A stretch of DNA of 64,000 nucleotides from Bacillus_BA songklensis (GCF_042649685.1 NZ_JBHRZT010000073.1:124001-188000), one strand, 5' to 3'. Shown: positions 1 through 8,148, counted from the stretch's first letter. The notes: generated by a model not told the origin, from the sequence alone. Numbers and translations are program-made.

Positions 1-2
1 AA

Positions 3-1151
3 GCTCGAGCAGAGCAAGATGGTTTATTGTTTATGGAAGGTGTATTAGAAATTATTCAATCAGAAGGATTTGGTTTCCTTCGTCCGATTAACTATTCACC
101 TAGTTCGGAAGATATTTATATCTCTGCTTCTCAAATTCGTCGCTTTGATTTGCGAAACGGTGATAAAGTGTCAGGTAAAGTTCGTCCGCCGAAAGAAAAT
201 GAGCGTTATTATGGTTTGCTTCATGTAGAAGCAGTTAACGGAGACGATCCGGAATCAGCGAAAGAACGTGTTCACTTCCCGGCGTTAACACCAATTTATC
301 CAAATCGCCAAATGGTGCTGGAAACCGAACCCCGGAATTTTTCGACGAGAATCATTGATTTGATTGCTCCGATTGGTTTCGGACAAAGGGGATTGATTGT
401 AGCTCCCCCAAAAGCGGGGAAAACGATGTTATTGAAAGAGATTGCCAACAGCGTGACAACCAATCATCCTGAAGCAGAGCTCATTGTGCTGCTGATTGAT
501 GAGCGTCCCGAGGAAGTAACGGACATTGAACGTTCGGTTGCCGGGGATGTGGTAAGCTCGACCTTCGACGAGGTGCCTGAAAACCATATTAAAGTGGCTG
601 AACTGGTACTTGAGCGGGCGATGCGCCTTGTAGAGCATAAGAAAGATGTTATCATTCTTATGGATAGCATTACTCGCCTTGCCCGTGCTTATAACTTGGT
701 TATCCCGCCAAGCGGTCGTACGTTGTCTGGTGGTATTGACCCGGCAGCATTCCATCGTCCGAAGCGTTTCTTTGGCGCGGCCCGTAATATTGAAGAGGGT
801 GGAAGTTTAACAATTCTTGCGACTGCGCTTATTGATACGGGATCAAGAATGGACGATGTCATTTACGAAGAATTTAAAGGAACGGGTAATATGGAACTTC
901 ACTTAGATCGTTCATTAGCGGAAAAACGCATTTTCCCTGCTATCGATATTAGACGTTCCGGAACCCGTAAAGAAGAATTGCTCATTCCAAAAGAGCATCT
1001 TGATCATTTGTGGACAATTCGTAAAACATTGTCGGATTCCCCGGATTTTGCAGAAAGATTTTTAAGACGCTTGAGACAGTCTAAATCAAATGCAGAATTC
1101 TTCAAAATATTGGAAGATGAGAAAAAAGCGGTCACGGCTGCAAAACGATAA
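3..1151 (+). CDS. rho: Transcription termination factor Rho (5' end cut by window edge)
   Basis: Hexameric RNA-dependent ATPase that ends transcription at Rho-dependent sites and limits antisense transcription in Bacillus. The reading frame is already open at the window edge. The first visible residues (ARAEQDGLLFMEGVLEI) match the segment before the cold-shock-like RNA-binding domain of B. subtilis Rho, so roughly 45-50 N-terminal residues lie outside. The visible part holds the OB-fold RNA-binding region (GFGFLRP), Walker A (APPKAGKT), Walker B (VIILMDS) and the RRSGTRKEELL segment. The TTG at 27 and ATG at 33 are internal codons, not the start. rpmE follows with its own promoter. Identity is certain from near-complete similarity to Bacillus Rho. 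Confidence 0.97.
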   Translation, partial: ARAEQDGLLFMEGVLEIIQSEGFGFLRPINYSPSSEDIYISASQIRRFDLRNGDKVSGKVRPPKENERYYGLLHVEAVNGDDPESAKERVHFPALTPIYPNRQMVLETEPRNFSTRIIDLIAPIGFGQRGLIVAPPKAGKTMLLKEIANSVTTNHPEAELIVLLIDERPEEVTDIERSVAGDVVSSTFDEVPENHIKVAELVLERAMRLVEHKKDVIILMDSITRLARAYNLVIPPSGRTLSGGIDPAAFHRPKRFFGAARNIEEGGSLTILATALIDTGSRMDDVIYEEFKGTGNMELHLDRSLAEKRIFPAIDIRRSGTRKEELLIPKEHLDHLWTIRKTLSDSPDFAERFLRRLRQSKSNAEFFKILEDEKKAVTAAKR

Positions 1152-1168
1152 TTTGTAAAAACAGGTAG

Positions 1169-1197
1169 TTGCAAAACTGGTGGACCCTTGCTATAAT
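1169..1197 (+). promoter_or_regulatory. SigA-type promoter of rpmE
   Basis: TTGCAA (1169-1174), 17-bp spacer, TATAAT (1192-1197), in the gap between rho and rpmE. The predicted start near 1205 leaves a leader of about 115 nt. The -10 is perfect and the -35 matches 4 of 6. Confidence 0.75.
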
Positions 1198-1320
1198 TTC
1201 TTCATGTGTGTGTTTAGTATGTGATGTCGAAACGAAATAGTTGATGCTATTATTTCGTCTATCACGTTGATTTATGTAACTCTGTTTCAGAATGATTCAG
1301 GGCGGAAGGAGATGAAAAGC

Positions 1321-1521
1321 ATGAAAACAGGAATTCATCCTAACTACAAAAAAGCCATGGTAAAATGTGCTTGTGGAAATGAATTTGAAAGCGGCTCTGT
1401 TAAAGAAGAGATTCGCGTTGAGGTTTGTTCTGATTGCCATCCATTCTACACGGGCCGTCAAAAATTCGCTTCTGCAGATGGTCGCGTAGATAGATTCAAC
1501 AAAAAATACGGTCTTAAGTAA
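1321..1521 (+). CDS. rpmE: Zinc-binding 50S ribosomal protein L31
   Basis: 66-residue ribosomal protein of the large subunit, the same length as B. subtilis RpmE. Four cysteines (C16, C18, C36, C39) mark it as the zinc-containing L31 form; in B. subtilis this form is replaced by a zinc-free paralogue under zinc starvation. The start ATG at 1321 is chosen because GGAAGGAG ends 9 nt upstream and the protein then begins MKTGIHPN as in relatives; the ATG at 1312 is too close to that site. It has its own promoter and a strong terminator, so it is monocistronic. Confidence 0.96.
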   Translation: MKTGIHPNYKKAMVKCACGNEFESGSVKEEIRVEVCSDCHPFYTGRQKFASADGRVDRFNKKYGLK

Positions 1522-1536
1522 TCAATATGATGTTAT

Positions 1537-1574
1537 AAAACAGGCAAGTGACTCTCAGTTCTTGCCTGTTTTTT
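1537..1574 (+). terminator. Rho-independent terminator of rpmE
   Basis: AAACAGGCAAG pairs with CTTGCCTGTTT across a 12-nt loop and runs into a T tract. Confidence 0.88.
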
Positions 1575-1603
1575 ACTTGAATAGCACTTTTGATACGGAA
1601 AAG

Positions 1604-1718
1604 TATATATATGAATCCACGTAAATCGTTTCAGTTTATTCCGAGTGAGAAAAACTGGAGAGGCATGAACAGAAGAACAAGAAATCTTGGATGTTAAAAA
1701 TTGAACTGAATTCATAAA
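1604..1718. repeat. Degenerate copy of intergenic repeat family 1
   Basis: Begins tatatatgaatccacgtaa, like the left end of the family-1 copies at 56650 and 5189. It contains the tail motif GAGAGGCATGAACAG and ends gaattcata, as the 56650 copy does. The internal hairpins are eroded. It fills most of the rpmE-tdk gap, where I see nothing else. Confidence 0.5.
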
Positions 1719-1838
1719 GTTAAGGAAGTTAAATTGATGGATGATGGCTTATGGAAGAGTAATCATCTACATAAATGAAATGAGAGAGTGAGAGCGGTTC
1801 ACTTCATTGGAATTACACGGAAGGGAGAAATCCGCGCC

Positions 1839-2456
1839 ATGTATGTAGTGAAGCAAAGCGGTTGGATTGAAGTTATTTGCGGCAGTATGTTTTCCGGGAA
1901 GTCAGAGGAACTCATTCGCCGGGTTCGTCGAACACAGTTTGCCAAGCAGGACGTGCAAGTATTTAAGCCTGCTATTGATAACCGATATAGTGAAGAAGCG
2001 GTCGTATCGCATAATGGTTCTTCGGTGATTGCAAAACCCATTAAGAACTCTGCCCAAATTTTAAAAGAAGTGAAAGAAGAAACGGACGTAGTGGCAATTG
2101 ATGAGGTTCAATTCTTCGATGAAGGTATTTTGGATGTTGTTCAAATATTAGCAGATAAAGGATACCGTGTGATTGTAGCTGGCCTTGATCAAGACTTCAG
2201 AGGAGAGCCTTTTGGTCAAGTTCCTGAGTTAATGGCCATAGCAGAATCGGTTACGAAGCTTCAAGCGGTTTGTGCGGTTTGTGGCTCGCCTGCAAGCCGT
2301 ACACAGCGGCTGATCAATGGACAACCGGCATCTTATGATGATCCTATCATTTTAGTGGGGGCTTCTGAATCGTATGAGCCAAGATGCCGTCATTGCCACA
2401 TTGTACCTAACAAGTCAAATCAAACAACGAATGTTGAATTGCCCATAACAAAATAA
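1839..2456 (+). CDS. tdk: Thymidine kinase
   Basis: Phosphorylates thymidine with ATP in the pyrimidine salvage pathway. 205 residues, type II (bacterial/cellular) TK. P-loop GSMFSGKS at residues 15-22, Walker-B-like DEVQFFDE with the catalytic acid, lasso/zinc region with CAVC and a C-terminal CRHCH, and the nucleoside-binding stretch ILVGASESYE. The start ATG at 1839 follows AAGGGAG and gives MYVVKQSGW, aligned with B. subtilis MYIMKQSGW. Longer in-frame starts upstream lack homologous sequence. Position between rpmE and prfA is the standard Bacillus order. Confidence 0.95.
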   Translation: MYVVKQSGWIEVICGSMFSGKSEELIRRVRRTQFAKQDVQVFKPAIDNRYSEEAVVSHNGSSVIAKPIKNSAQILKEVKEETDVVAIDEVQFFDEGILDVVQILADKGYRVIVAGLDQDFRGEPFGQVPELMAIAESVTKLQAVCAVCGSPASRTQRLINGQPASYDDPIILVGASESYEPRCRHCHIVPNKSNQTTNVELPITK

Positions 2457-2476
2457 CTGTGTCTCAATTTCTTTGA

Positions 2477-2530
2477 GGGGGTGTCTCCAAACCACTTGTT
2501 TTTGTGGTTTGGAGACACCCCCTTCTTTTT
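2477..2530 (+). terminator. Rho-independent terminator of tdk
   Basis: A 19-bp perfect stem (GGGGGTGTCTCCAAACCAC and its complement) with an 8-nt loop, followed by TTCTTTTTT. Unusually long for a terminator. Confidence 0.88.
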
Positions 2531-2594
2531 TCCTCAAATTTACTTCACTTGATCTTGCATAAGACGGGGAGTCTAAGTGATAGGAGGTGTCAGT

Positions 2595-3014
2595 ATGAAA
2601 AAAGCCATCTTATCACTATTTGTATTAGTAATGAGTGCATGTTCGGGATATAACAGTACAAACGATGCCCGAATTGAGGACGAAAATGGGAGAAAGTTGT
2701 TAACAACCCATAGAGATAATAAAGAGGTAGAAGAAGAACTTATCAGCTATGAGGAGTTTACTGACCAAAACCCCAATTTTCCCAATACCACACCCGCCAG
2801 AACAACGGATTATGAAAAAATGAGAGAAGTGATTGAGGCGGAGACACCTTACCGCTTAGGAGATTTAAAAGTAAACGGGCGTGATGCTTGGGTCACCATT
2901 CATACAGGAAAAGACATGAGTGAATCCGAAAAGAAGCGCGCTCAGGAAATAGCAGCCAAAGAGCTGTTTGAAGGATTACCGCGCTTTCATTTCCATGTAA
3001 AAGCTGTTCGTTGA
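2595..3014 (+). CDS. Small lipoprotein of unknown function
   Basis: 139 residues starting at an ATG 6 nt after TAGGAGGTG. A short positively charged hydrophobic leader ends in VMSAC with the lipidation Cys at residue 16, so the mature protein is probably membrane anchored outside the cytoplasm. The rest is hydrophilic, with an acidic middle and a C-terminal alpha/beta-looking stretch (YRLGDLKVNGRDAWVTIHTG, then a Lys/Glu helix). The length and layout recall small Bacillus sporulation lipoproteins of the YhcN/YlaJ type, but I cannot assign a family. It sits alone between tdk and prfA with a terminator on each side; B. subtilis has no equivalent here that I recall. Confidence 0.8.
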   Translation: MKKAILSLFVLVMSACSGYNSTNDARIEDENGRKLLTTHRDNKEVEEELISYEEFTDQNPNFPNTTPARTTDYEKMREVIEAETPYRLGDLKVNGRDAWVTIHTGKDMSESEKKRAQEIAAKELFEGLPRFHFHVKAVR

Positions 3015-3088
3015 TTGGAAAGTAATGAAATAGCTGAACAGAGATAGGGCAGCACTTCTTCCGGGAAGGTTATTGTGCTGCAAGATGG

Positions 3089-3128
3089 CCTGGGTGTGTC
3101 GGTTGAATACAGCCAGGTTTCTTCTTTT
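3089..3128 (+). terminator. Terminator of the lipoprotein gene
   Basis: CCTGGgTGT pairs with ACAgCCAGG (one G-G mismatch), followed by TTTCTTCTTTT. A second hairpin (GCAGCAC...GTGCTGC) lies just upstream at about 3049-3082. Confidence 0.65.
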
Positions 3129-3168
3129 AATTTGGCTTTGTTGAGAATAATGTTGTTTGTTATGATCA

Positions 3169-3186
3169 ATGTGGATTTATATACTA
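3169..3186. repeat. Solitary right-end motif of repeat family 1
   Basis: The sequence atgtggatttatatac matches the right terminal repeat of the family-1 copy ending near 5424. No other part of the element is recognisable. It lies just upstream of the prfA promoter. It may be a remnant or chance. Confidence 0.35.
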
Positions 3187-3194
3187 ATTTGATT

Positions 3195-3223
3195 TTGACG
3201 GCCGTTGTCACCTATACTATAAT
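3195..3223 (+). promoter_or_regulatory. SigA-type promoter of prfA-prmC
   Basis: TTGACG, exactly 17 bp, then TATAAT, placed 34 nt before the prfA start codon. Confidence 0.8.
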
Positions 3224-3257
3224 TAGAATGTTATGGATAAAAAATGAGGTGAATGAT

Positions 3258-4325
3258 GTGTTTGATCGTTTACAAGCGGTAGAAGATCGCTACGAGAAGT
3301 TAAATGAACTTCTTAGTGATCCTGAAATCGTAAACAACCCCTCTAAGTTAAGAGAGTATTCAAAAGAACAAGCCGATATTCAAGAAACGGTAGAGGCTTA
3401 TAGAGAATATAAAGATATCAAAGAACAATTAACAGATGCAAAAGCGATGCTGGATGATAAATTAGATGCCGAGATGCGAGATATGGTCAAAGAGGAAATC
3501 TCAGAACTGGAAGAACGTGCAGAAGAATTAGAAGAGCGTCTCAAGATTCTGTTGTTGCCAAAAGACCCGAATGATGACAAAAACGTTATCATGGAAATTC
3601 GGGGTGCGGCGGGCGGTGACGAAGCCGCTTTGTTTGCGGGTGATTTATACCGTATGTATTCACGTTATGCAGAATCTCAAGGTTGGAAAACGGAAGTCAT
3701 GGAGGCGACCACCACAGGTGTAGGCGGCTACAAAGAAATCATTTTCATGATTAACGGTAAGGGTGCCTATTCAAAAATGAAGTTTGAGAACGGTGCTCAC
3801 CGCGTTCAGCGTGTACCTGAAACCGAATCAGGCGGACGTATCCATACATCAACGGCTACGGTAGCTTGCTTGCCGGAAGCGGAAGAGGTGGAAGTAGAAA
3901 TCCACGAAAAAGATATCCGTGTCGACACCTTCGCATCCAGCGGCCCGGGTGGACAAAGTGTTAACACAACCATGTCTGCGGTGCGTTTAACTCACCTTCC
4001 GACTGGAATTGTGGTATCGTGTCAGGATGAGAAATCGCAAATTAAGAACAAAGAAAAAGCAATGAAAGTATTACGTGCTCGCATTTATGATAAATTCCAG
4101 CAAGAAGCACAAGCCGAATACGATCAAAATCGTAAGCAGGCGGTCGGTACAGGAGACCGTTCTGAGCGTATCCGCACTTACAATTTCCCGCAAAACCGTG
4201 TAACAGACCACCGCATTGGTCTTACGATTCAAAAACTTGATCAAATCTTGGAAGGTAAGCTTAACGAAGTGATTGAAGCACTCATCTTGGAAGATCAAGC
4301 CCGTAAAATGGAGCAAGCTGACTAA
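3258..4325 (+). CDS. prfA: Peptide chain release factor 1
   Basis: Recognises UAA and UAG stop codons in the ribosomal A site and triggers release of the peptide. 355 residues, matching B. subtilis PrfA (about 356). The anticodon-mimicking PxT motif is PET (in RVPETESGGR) and the catalytic GGQ lies in SSGPGGQSVNT; its Gln is the residue methylated by PrmC. The start is a GTG at 3258, 6 nt after GAGGTG, giving VFDRLQAVEDRYEKL as in relatives. An in-frame upstream extension would cross the promoter and is not real. The stop overlaps the prmC start by one base (TAATG), so the two are translationally coupled. Confidence 0.97.
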   Translation: MFDRLQAVEDRYEKLNELLSDPEIVNNPSKLREYSKEQADIQETVEAYREYKDIKEQLTDAKAMLDDKLDAEMRDMVKEEISELEERAEELEERLKILLLPKDPNDDKNVIMEIRGAAGGDEAALFAGDLYRMYSRYAESQGWKTEVMEATTTGVGGYKEIIFMINGKGAYSKMKFENGAHRVQRVPETESGGRIHTSTATVACLPEAEEVEVEIHEKDIRVDTFASSGPGGQSVNTTMSAVRLTHLPTGIVVSCQDEKSQIKNKEKAMKVLRARIYDKFQQEAQAEYDQNRKQAVGTGDRSERIRTYNFPQNRVTDHRIGLTIQKLDQILEGKLNEVIEALILEDQARKMEQAD

Positions 4326-5191
4326 TGTTGGCCGAGTTTCACAAAGTGTACGAAGCCCTCAAATGGGCTTCTTCTTTTTTAAGAGAAGCGAATCGAGATG
4401 AAAATGCGGGAGAATTGTTATTGCGTCATCATTTAAAGATGAGCCGTGCCATGTTGTTCAGCTCTATGCAAGAGCAGCTGGATGAGAAGTTGAAGGAGCA
4501 ATTTATAAAAGATGTTCAAGCTCATGCGGCAGGGACACCTGTGCAATATATTATCGGATCAGAAGAGTTCTACGGGCGCACCTTTCAAGTAAATGAAGAG
4601 GTCCTGATTCCGCGTCCCGAAACAGAAGAATTAGTGGAAGGTGTCATTAAAAGGGCGAGAGAACAGTATGGAGAAAAAAAGTTTGATCTTATAGATGTGG
4701 GAACAGGAAGCGGGGCCATTGCCGTTACACTTGCGTTAGAGCTGCCTGAGGCCAATGTCACGGCTATTGATATTGCTGAGCCTTCTTTAGAGGTAGCCCG
4801 GAAAAATGCGCGGCTGCTTGGAGCGAATGTTTCATTTTTACAAGGCGACTTATTACAGCCTTTTATCAAGCAAGCGAAGAAAGTAAATGTAGTCGTTTCT
4901 AATCCGCCTTATATTCCCGATAAAGAAGTCGAGATTCTTTCTCCTATTGTTCGAGAGCATGAGCCTATCAGGGCATTAGCCGGGGGAGAGGATGGTTTAG
5001 ATTTTTATCGTCGCTTTATGGAAGAACTCCCGCTTGTTATAAAGGAGAAAGGTTTGATTGCTTTTGAAGTGGGAGCAGGACAAGCTCGTGCTGTTGCATG
5101 GATGCTCGAGCAAACATTCCCTCAAGCCCGTGTAGAAGTGATCTATGACATTAACGGAAAAGATCGCATGGTCTTTGCCCAACTAGGTTAA
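4325..5191 (+). CDS. prmC: Release-factor glutamine methyltransferase PrmC (HemK)
   Basis: SAM-dependent N5-methylation of the GGQ glutamine of release factors. 288 residues: N-terminal helical release-factor-binding domain (to about 85), then a Rossmann methyltransferase fold with SAM-binding DVGTGSGAI and the signature NPPY. It starts at the ATG overlapping the prfA stop. Its stop codon TAA is also the first three bases of a family-1 repeat, so the coding region ends exactly at the repeat boundary; the last residues (DRMVFAQLG) still resemble the expected C-terminus. Confidence 0.96.
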   Translation: MLAEFHKVYEALKWASSFLREANRDENAGELLLRHHLKMSRAMLFSSMQEQLDEKLKEQFIKDVQAHAAGTPVQYIIGSEEFYGRTFQVNEEVLIPRPETEELVEGVIKRAREQYGEKKFDLIDVGTGSGAIAVTLALELPEANVTAIDIAEPSLEVARKNARLLGANVSFLQGDLLQPFIKQAKKVNVVVSNPPYIPDKEVEILSPIVREHEPIRALAGGEDGLDFYRRFMEELPLVIKEKGLIAFEVGAGQARAVAWMLEQTFPQARVEVIYDINGKDRMVFAQLG

Positions 5192-5424
5192 TCCACGTAA
5201 ATCATTTACCACGGATAAAAAAGCTATCCTTGGTAAATGATTTACGCATAAGCGGATGACAATCTCCCTTTCGGGTTCTTGTCATCCGCTTATACGAAGA
5301 CCTTTGTAAGCCTGCTCAAAGTGAGAGAACAGAAAACCGCAAATAGAAGAAGGCTTATGTGTAAAGGATTGGATATGGGTATTTTTGGCTCATGTCCCAT
5401 TCTTTATGTGGATTTATATATAGT
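5189..5424. repeat. Intergenic repeat family 1, copy a (short, central deletion)
   Basis: Left end TAATCCACGTAAAT and right end TTATGTGGATTTATATA form an inverted pair. Hairpin A: AAATCATTTACCACGGAT against ATCCTTGGTAAATGATTT with a loop of A-rich sequence. Hairpin B: GCATAAGCGGATGAC against GTCATCCGCTTATACG around a CCCTTTCGGG loop. Then the tail GAGAGAACAGAAAACCGC and a third hairpin (about 5358-5410) closing into the right end. The element occupies the prmC-spoIIR gap directly after the prmC stop. Confidence 0.75.
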
Positions 5425-5477
5425 ATGATTTTCACTTTTACTCTTTTGTTGATTAGGAAAATTTTTGAATGTTTTCT

Positions 5478-5582
5478 ATGAAATGGACCTTTTTTTCGCA
5501 TAATCGATTTTCATCAGCTTAAGGCAAAGGCCCATTTCATTAAATTTCTCCAAAAATATGTTTTTATTTTTGGAGAAATTTA
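5478..5582. repeat. Intergenic repeat family 2, copy a
   Basis: Outer stem ATGAAATGGACC (5478-5489) with GGCCCATTTCAT (5529-5540), then a perfect 18-bp hairpin (5541-5558 with 5565-5582; arm TAAATTTCTCCAAAAATA). The same two-part architecture recurs at 6261 and 38528 with unrelated hairpin sequence. Confidence 0.7.
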
Positions 5583-5585
5583 ATA

Positions 5586-5614
5586 GTTTAAGATAATCTT
5601 CATCTGTCCATACT
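5586..5614 (+). promoter_or_regulatory. Candidate SigF promoter of spoIIR
   Basis: GTTTA (5586-5590), 15 bp, then GTCCATACT (5606-5614), fitting the forespore SigF pattern (GTATA/GTTTA, about 15 bp, GGnnAnAnT). Its place 28 nt before the start codon and the known SigF control of spoIIR support it. The -10 lacks the second G of the consensus. Confidence 0.5.
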
Positions 5615-5641
5615 GTTTTACTGAGGGGACGGTGGGGAAAC

Positions 5642-6247
5642 ATGATGAAAAAATACGTTATTATCTATTTTCTTCTTTTATTAATCGGTGCGAACAGCCA
5701 CATAATGTATACACAATCTGCTGTAAAGGCAAATGAACCGACGGTTATTCCGGATGAAGCAATTCGCCTGCGAATTTTAGCAAACAGCGACTCGGATGAA
5801 GACCAGGCTTTAAAAAGAGAAGTTCGTGATCGCGTAAATGAGGAAATCAACAAATGGGTAAAGGATTTAACATCTATTGAAGAGGCAAGAAAGTTAATAA
5901 AAGGCCGTTTACATATTATTAAAGAGATAGCCGAAGAAGTGGTGGAAGAGCATCAAGCTGGACAAAATGTCGAAGTCAAATTCGGAAAAGTGCGGTTTCC
6001 AACAAAACTCTACGGACAATTTTTATATCCGGCGGGAGAGTATGAAGCTATTTTGATTACGTTAGGAGAAGGGGAAGGAGCCAACTGGTGGTGCGTATTA
6101 TTTCCTCCTCTTTGTTTCCTGGATTTTTCAAACGGAGAAGCAGTAAAAGAAAAAGAAGAGCCAAAAAATGAGAAACAACAAGAAGGGAAAGAACAAGTAG
6201 AGGTCAAGTTTTTCCTTGTAGAGCTATTCTCAAAACTATTCAATTAA
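5642..6247 (+). CDS. spoIIR: Stage II sporulation signal protein SpoIIR
   Basis: Secreted by the forespore into the intermembrane space, where it activates the SpoIIGA protease to process pro-SigE in the mother cell. 201 residues with an N-terminal signal peptide or anchor (KKYVIIYFLLLLIGA), the core IRLRILANSDSDEDQ and the highly conserved block GEGEGANWWCVLFPPLCFLDF. It ends in a Glu/Lys-rich linker and FLVELFSKLF. Slightly shorter than B. subtilis SpoIIR (224) because the linker is shorter. Two adjacent ATGs (5642, 5645) could both start it. Confidence 0.95.
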   Translation: MMKKYVIIYFLLLLIGANSHIMYTQSAVKANEPTVIPDEAIRLRILANSDSDEDQALKREVRDRVNEEINKWVKDLTSIEEARKLIKGRLHIIKEIAEEVVEEHQAGQNVEVKFGKVRFPTKLYGQFLYPAGEYEAILITLGEGEGANWWCVLFPPLCFLDFSNGEAVKEKEEPKNEKQQEGKEQVEVKFFLVELFSKLFN

Positions 6248-6260
6248 AAAAATCCACATA

Positions 6261-6372
6261 TGTGATGGACCGCTTATATACACACTATTGATTCTACTGG
6301 ATTTGAGATGGCGGTCCATTACACGGGGAAGGATAGAAAAAGGGGGGAGTTACCCCTTTTTCTATCCTTCCC
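6261..6372. repeat. Intergenic repeat family 2, copy b
   Basis: Outer stem TGTGATGGACCGC (6261-6273) with GCGGTCCATTACA (6311-6323), then a perfect 20-bp hairpin (6326-6345 with 6353-6372; arm begins GGGAAGGATAG). It lies directly after spoIIR and may also end its transcript, although there is no strong T tract. Confidence 0.7.
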
Positions 6373-6436
6373 TGGTTCTATTTCTTATTACTATTCATAG
6401 AGTAGATACTAGAAAAGGGATATGAGGTGATAAGGA

Positions 6437-6880
6437 ATGGAGAAAATTGTTCGTCTAGCAACAAAAAATGATGTGGACTCGGTGAAAGCTTTCTTACAAA
6501 AGGTTGATATTGAGATAAGTGGGCTAGAGGATTATATTGAATATTTTGTACTTATGGAGGACGATCAGCAAAACTTGCTGGCAACAGTCGGATTTCAACC
6601 CATCGATGGAGACGGACTATTAAGATCTTTAGTTGTAACTCCATCTTTAAAAGAAAGAGACATTCTAGTGCTTTTTCAAGCGATTATGACAGTGGCGGAA
6701 GAAAAGGGAATGCGGCATCTATATTTAGCTACCAATAAAACAGCATCGATTTCATTTTTTGAGCTGCTGAAATTCCGTGAAATTTTGTACAATCAGTTAC
6801 CTTCTTGTATAAGAGAAGGTAGCTACATCGAAATAAAAGAAAAAGGACCTTCCTTGCACATTATGGAATATACTCTTTAA
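6437..6880 (+). CDS. ywlB: YwlB-like N-acetyltransferase (GNAT) family protein
   Basis: 147 residues, start after GAGGTGAT. The N-terminal IVRLATKNDVDSVKAFL, the central LRSLVVTPSLKERDIL and HLYLATNKTASISFFELLKF have the order and spacing of a GNAT fold (beta strand 4 then the acetyl-CoA loop), but the pyrophosphate loop R/Q-x-x-G-x-G/A is degenerate, so activity is uncertain. Its position between spoIIR and ywlC is that of B. subtilis ywlB, a putative acetyltransferase of unknown substrate. The terminator downstream is built from DnaA boxes. Confidence 0.8.
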   Translation: MEKIVRLATKNDVDSVKAFLQKVDIEISGLEDYIEYFVLMEDDQQNLLATVGFQPIDGDGLLRSLVVTPSLKERDILVLFQAIMTVAEEKGMRHLYLATNKTASISFFELLKFREILYNQLPSCIREGSYIEIKEKGPSLHIMEYTL

Positions 6881-6947
6881 CTAAGGGGAAATTATATAAA
6901 ATGAAACTGATCGGGCTCTTAGGGAGAGATAGAGCAGGACAAAAGTA

Positions 6948-8048
6948 ATATCCACATAGTTATCAACATAAAATCAAGATTTATCCACATTTTGTGGATA
7001 AATCTTGATTTTTTCCGTGAAATGTTGATTGCTCTTTAATAAAATAGTATCTGTTATAATAAAATAAACAAAATATTGATGATGACATAGGAGTGGAAGA
7101 GTTGGAGACAAAAATATGGATTGTGGATAAGTTTATGGGACATGATTTAATTTATCCACAATTAGAAGAGGCAGCACAGTTATTAAAGCAAGGTGAAACA
7201 GTCGCTTTTCCCACGGAAACCGTGTACGGTCTAGGTGCAGACGCCACTTCGGATGAGGCTGTGGATAAAATCTTTTTAGCAAAAGGAAGACCAAGTGATA
7301 ACCCGCTTATTATCCACATTGGAAACAAAAAGAAGGTGGAAGAGATTGCGGTGGATATCCCGACTCCTGCTCGAGTATTAATGAATCGTTTTTGGCCGGG
7401 ACCCTTAACGTTAGTATTGAAGAAAAAGCCGGGAATATCGGAGAAAGTAACAGCCGGGCTGGAAACGGTGGGCATTCGTATGCCTTCACATCCTGTAGCG
7501 TTGGCACTGTTAGAAGCGGTCGATTTACCGATTGCTGCTCCGAGCGCCAATTTATCCGGTAAGCCGAGTCCGACTTTAGCTAAACACGTGTTGGCTGATT
7601 TAAATGGTAGAATAAGCGGTATTGTGGATGGAGGGCCCACAGGAGTAGGGGTTGAATCCACTGTATTAGATTGCACGGAGGCGATTCCTGTGATTTTACG
7701 GCCAGGCGGTATCACGAAGGAACAGATCGAGGAAGCGATCGGTCCGGTTAATGTGGATAAGGCCCTGTTGGCAAGTGGACAAGCGCCAAAGTCGCCGGGA
7801 ATGAAATATACTCATTACGCCCCGGATGCGCCTCTTTACATCGTGGAAGGATCGAGGGAGTTTTTGCAGCAAAAAATCGATGATCTAAAAGCCCAAGGCA
7901 AGCGGGCTGGTGTATTGACGACATTAGAAAATGAATCGTTTTACCGAGCGGATGTTGTGTTGGTTTGCGGCACTAGACATGATTTATCCACAGTAGCTGC
8001 CCATCTTTATGAGGTGCTCCGTTCTTTCAATGAACACCATGTGGATAT
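6948..8048. promoter_or_regulatory. DnaA-box cluster at ywlC
   Basis: Eight exact copies of the DnaA 9-mer TTATCCACA or its complement: 6981-6989 (+), 6993-7001 (-), 7122-7130 (-), 7152-7160 (+), 7260-7268 (-), 7310-7318 (+), 7752-7760 (-), 7984-7992 (+). One-mismatch copies lie at 6948-6956, 6960-6968, 8040-8048 and 8280-8288. Chance would give fewer than one exact copy in the whole window. As I recall, B. subtilis has oriC-proximal DnaA-box clusters outside oriC, including one at ywlC, which titrate DnaA; this would be the conserved counterpart. Confidence 0.8.
6970..7014 (+). terminator. Terminator of ywlB, built from two inverted DnaA boxes
   Basis: A 20-nt arm (6970-6989, ending TTATCCACA) pairs with TGTGGATAA plus its continuation, then TTTTTT. 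The paired arms are exact DnaA-box 9-mers at 6981 and 6993. Confidence 0.85.
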
Positions 8049-8148
8049 TATTTTAAGTGAAAGTTTTCCACAAGAAGGCGTTGGCCAGGCTGTGATGAAT
8101 CGGTTAATGAAAGCGGCAGGTCATCAAGTCATATCCGAAATAGACTAG
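7102..8148 (+). CDS. ywlC: L-threonylcarbamoyladenylate synthase (Sua5/YwlC)
   Basis: Makes threonylcarbamoyl-AMP from Thr, bicarbonate and ATP, the first step of t6A tRNA modification. 348 residues: YrdC domain (TETVYGLGADA, KGRPSDNPLI, PSANLSGKPSPT) followed by a C-terminal Sua5 domain after SPGMKYTHYAP, so it is the two-domain form. I prefer the TTG at 7102, 8 nt after ATAGGAG; the GTG at 7093 overlaps that ribosome-binding site. The gene is studded with DnaA boxes, which constrains its codons (for example the VDK and IYPQ region). Confidence 0.94.
   Translation: METKIWIVDKFMGHDLIYPQLEEAAQLLKQGETVAFPTETVYGLGADATSDEAVDKIFLAKGRPSDNPLIIHIGNKKKVEEIAVDIPTPARVLMNRFWPGPLTLVLKKKPGISEKVTAGLETVGIRMPSHPVALALLEAVDLPIAAPSANLSGKPSPTLAKHVLADLNGRISGIVDGGPTGVGVESTVLDCTEAIPVILRPGGITKEQIEEAIGPVNVDKALLASGQAPKSPGMKYTHYAPDAPLYIVEGSREFLQQKIDDLKAQGKRAGVLTTLENESFYRADVVLVCGTRHDLSTVAAHLYEVLRSFNEHHVDIILSESFPQEGVGQAVMNRLMKAAGHQVISEID

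Noticed and set aside
3075..3257. N-terminal extension of PrfA by 61 residues
   Set aside because: It spans the promoter TTGACG/TATAAT and has no homology; the GTG at 3258 has a good ribosome-binding site and gives the family N-terminus.
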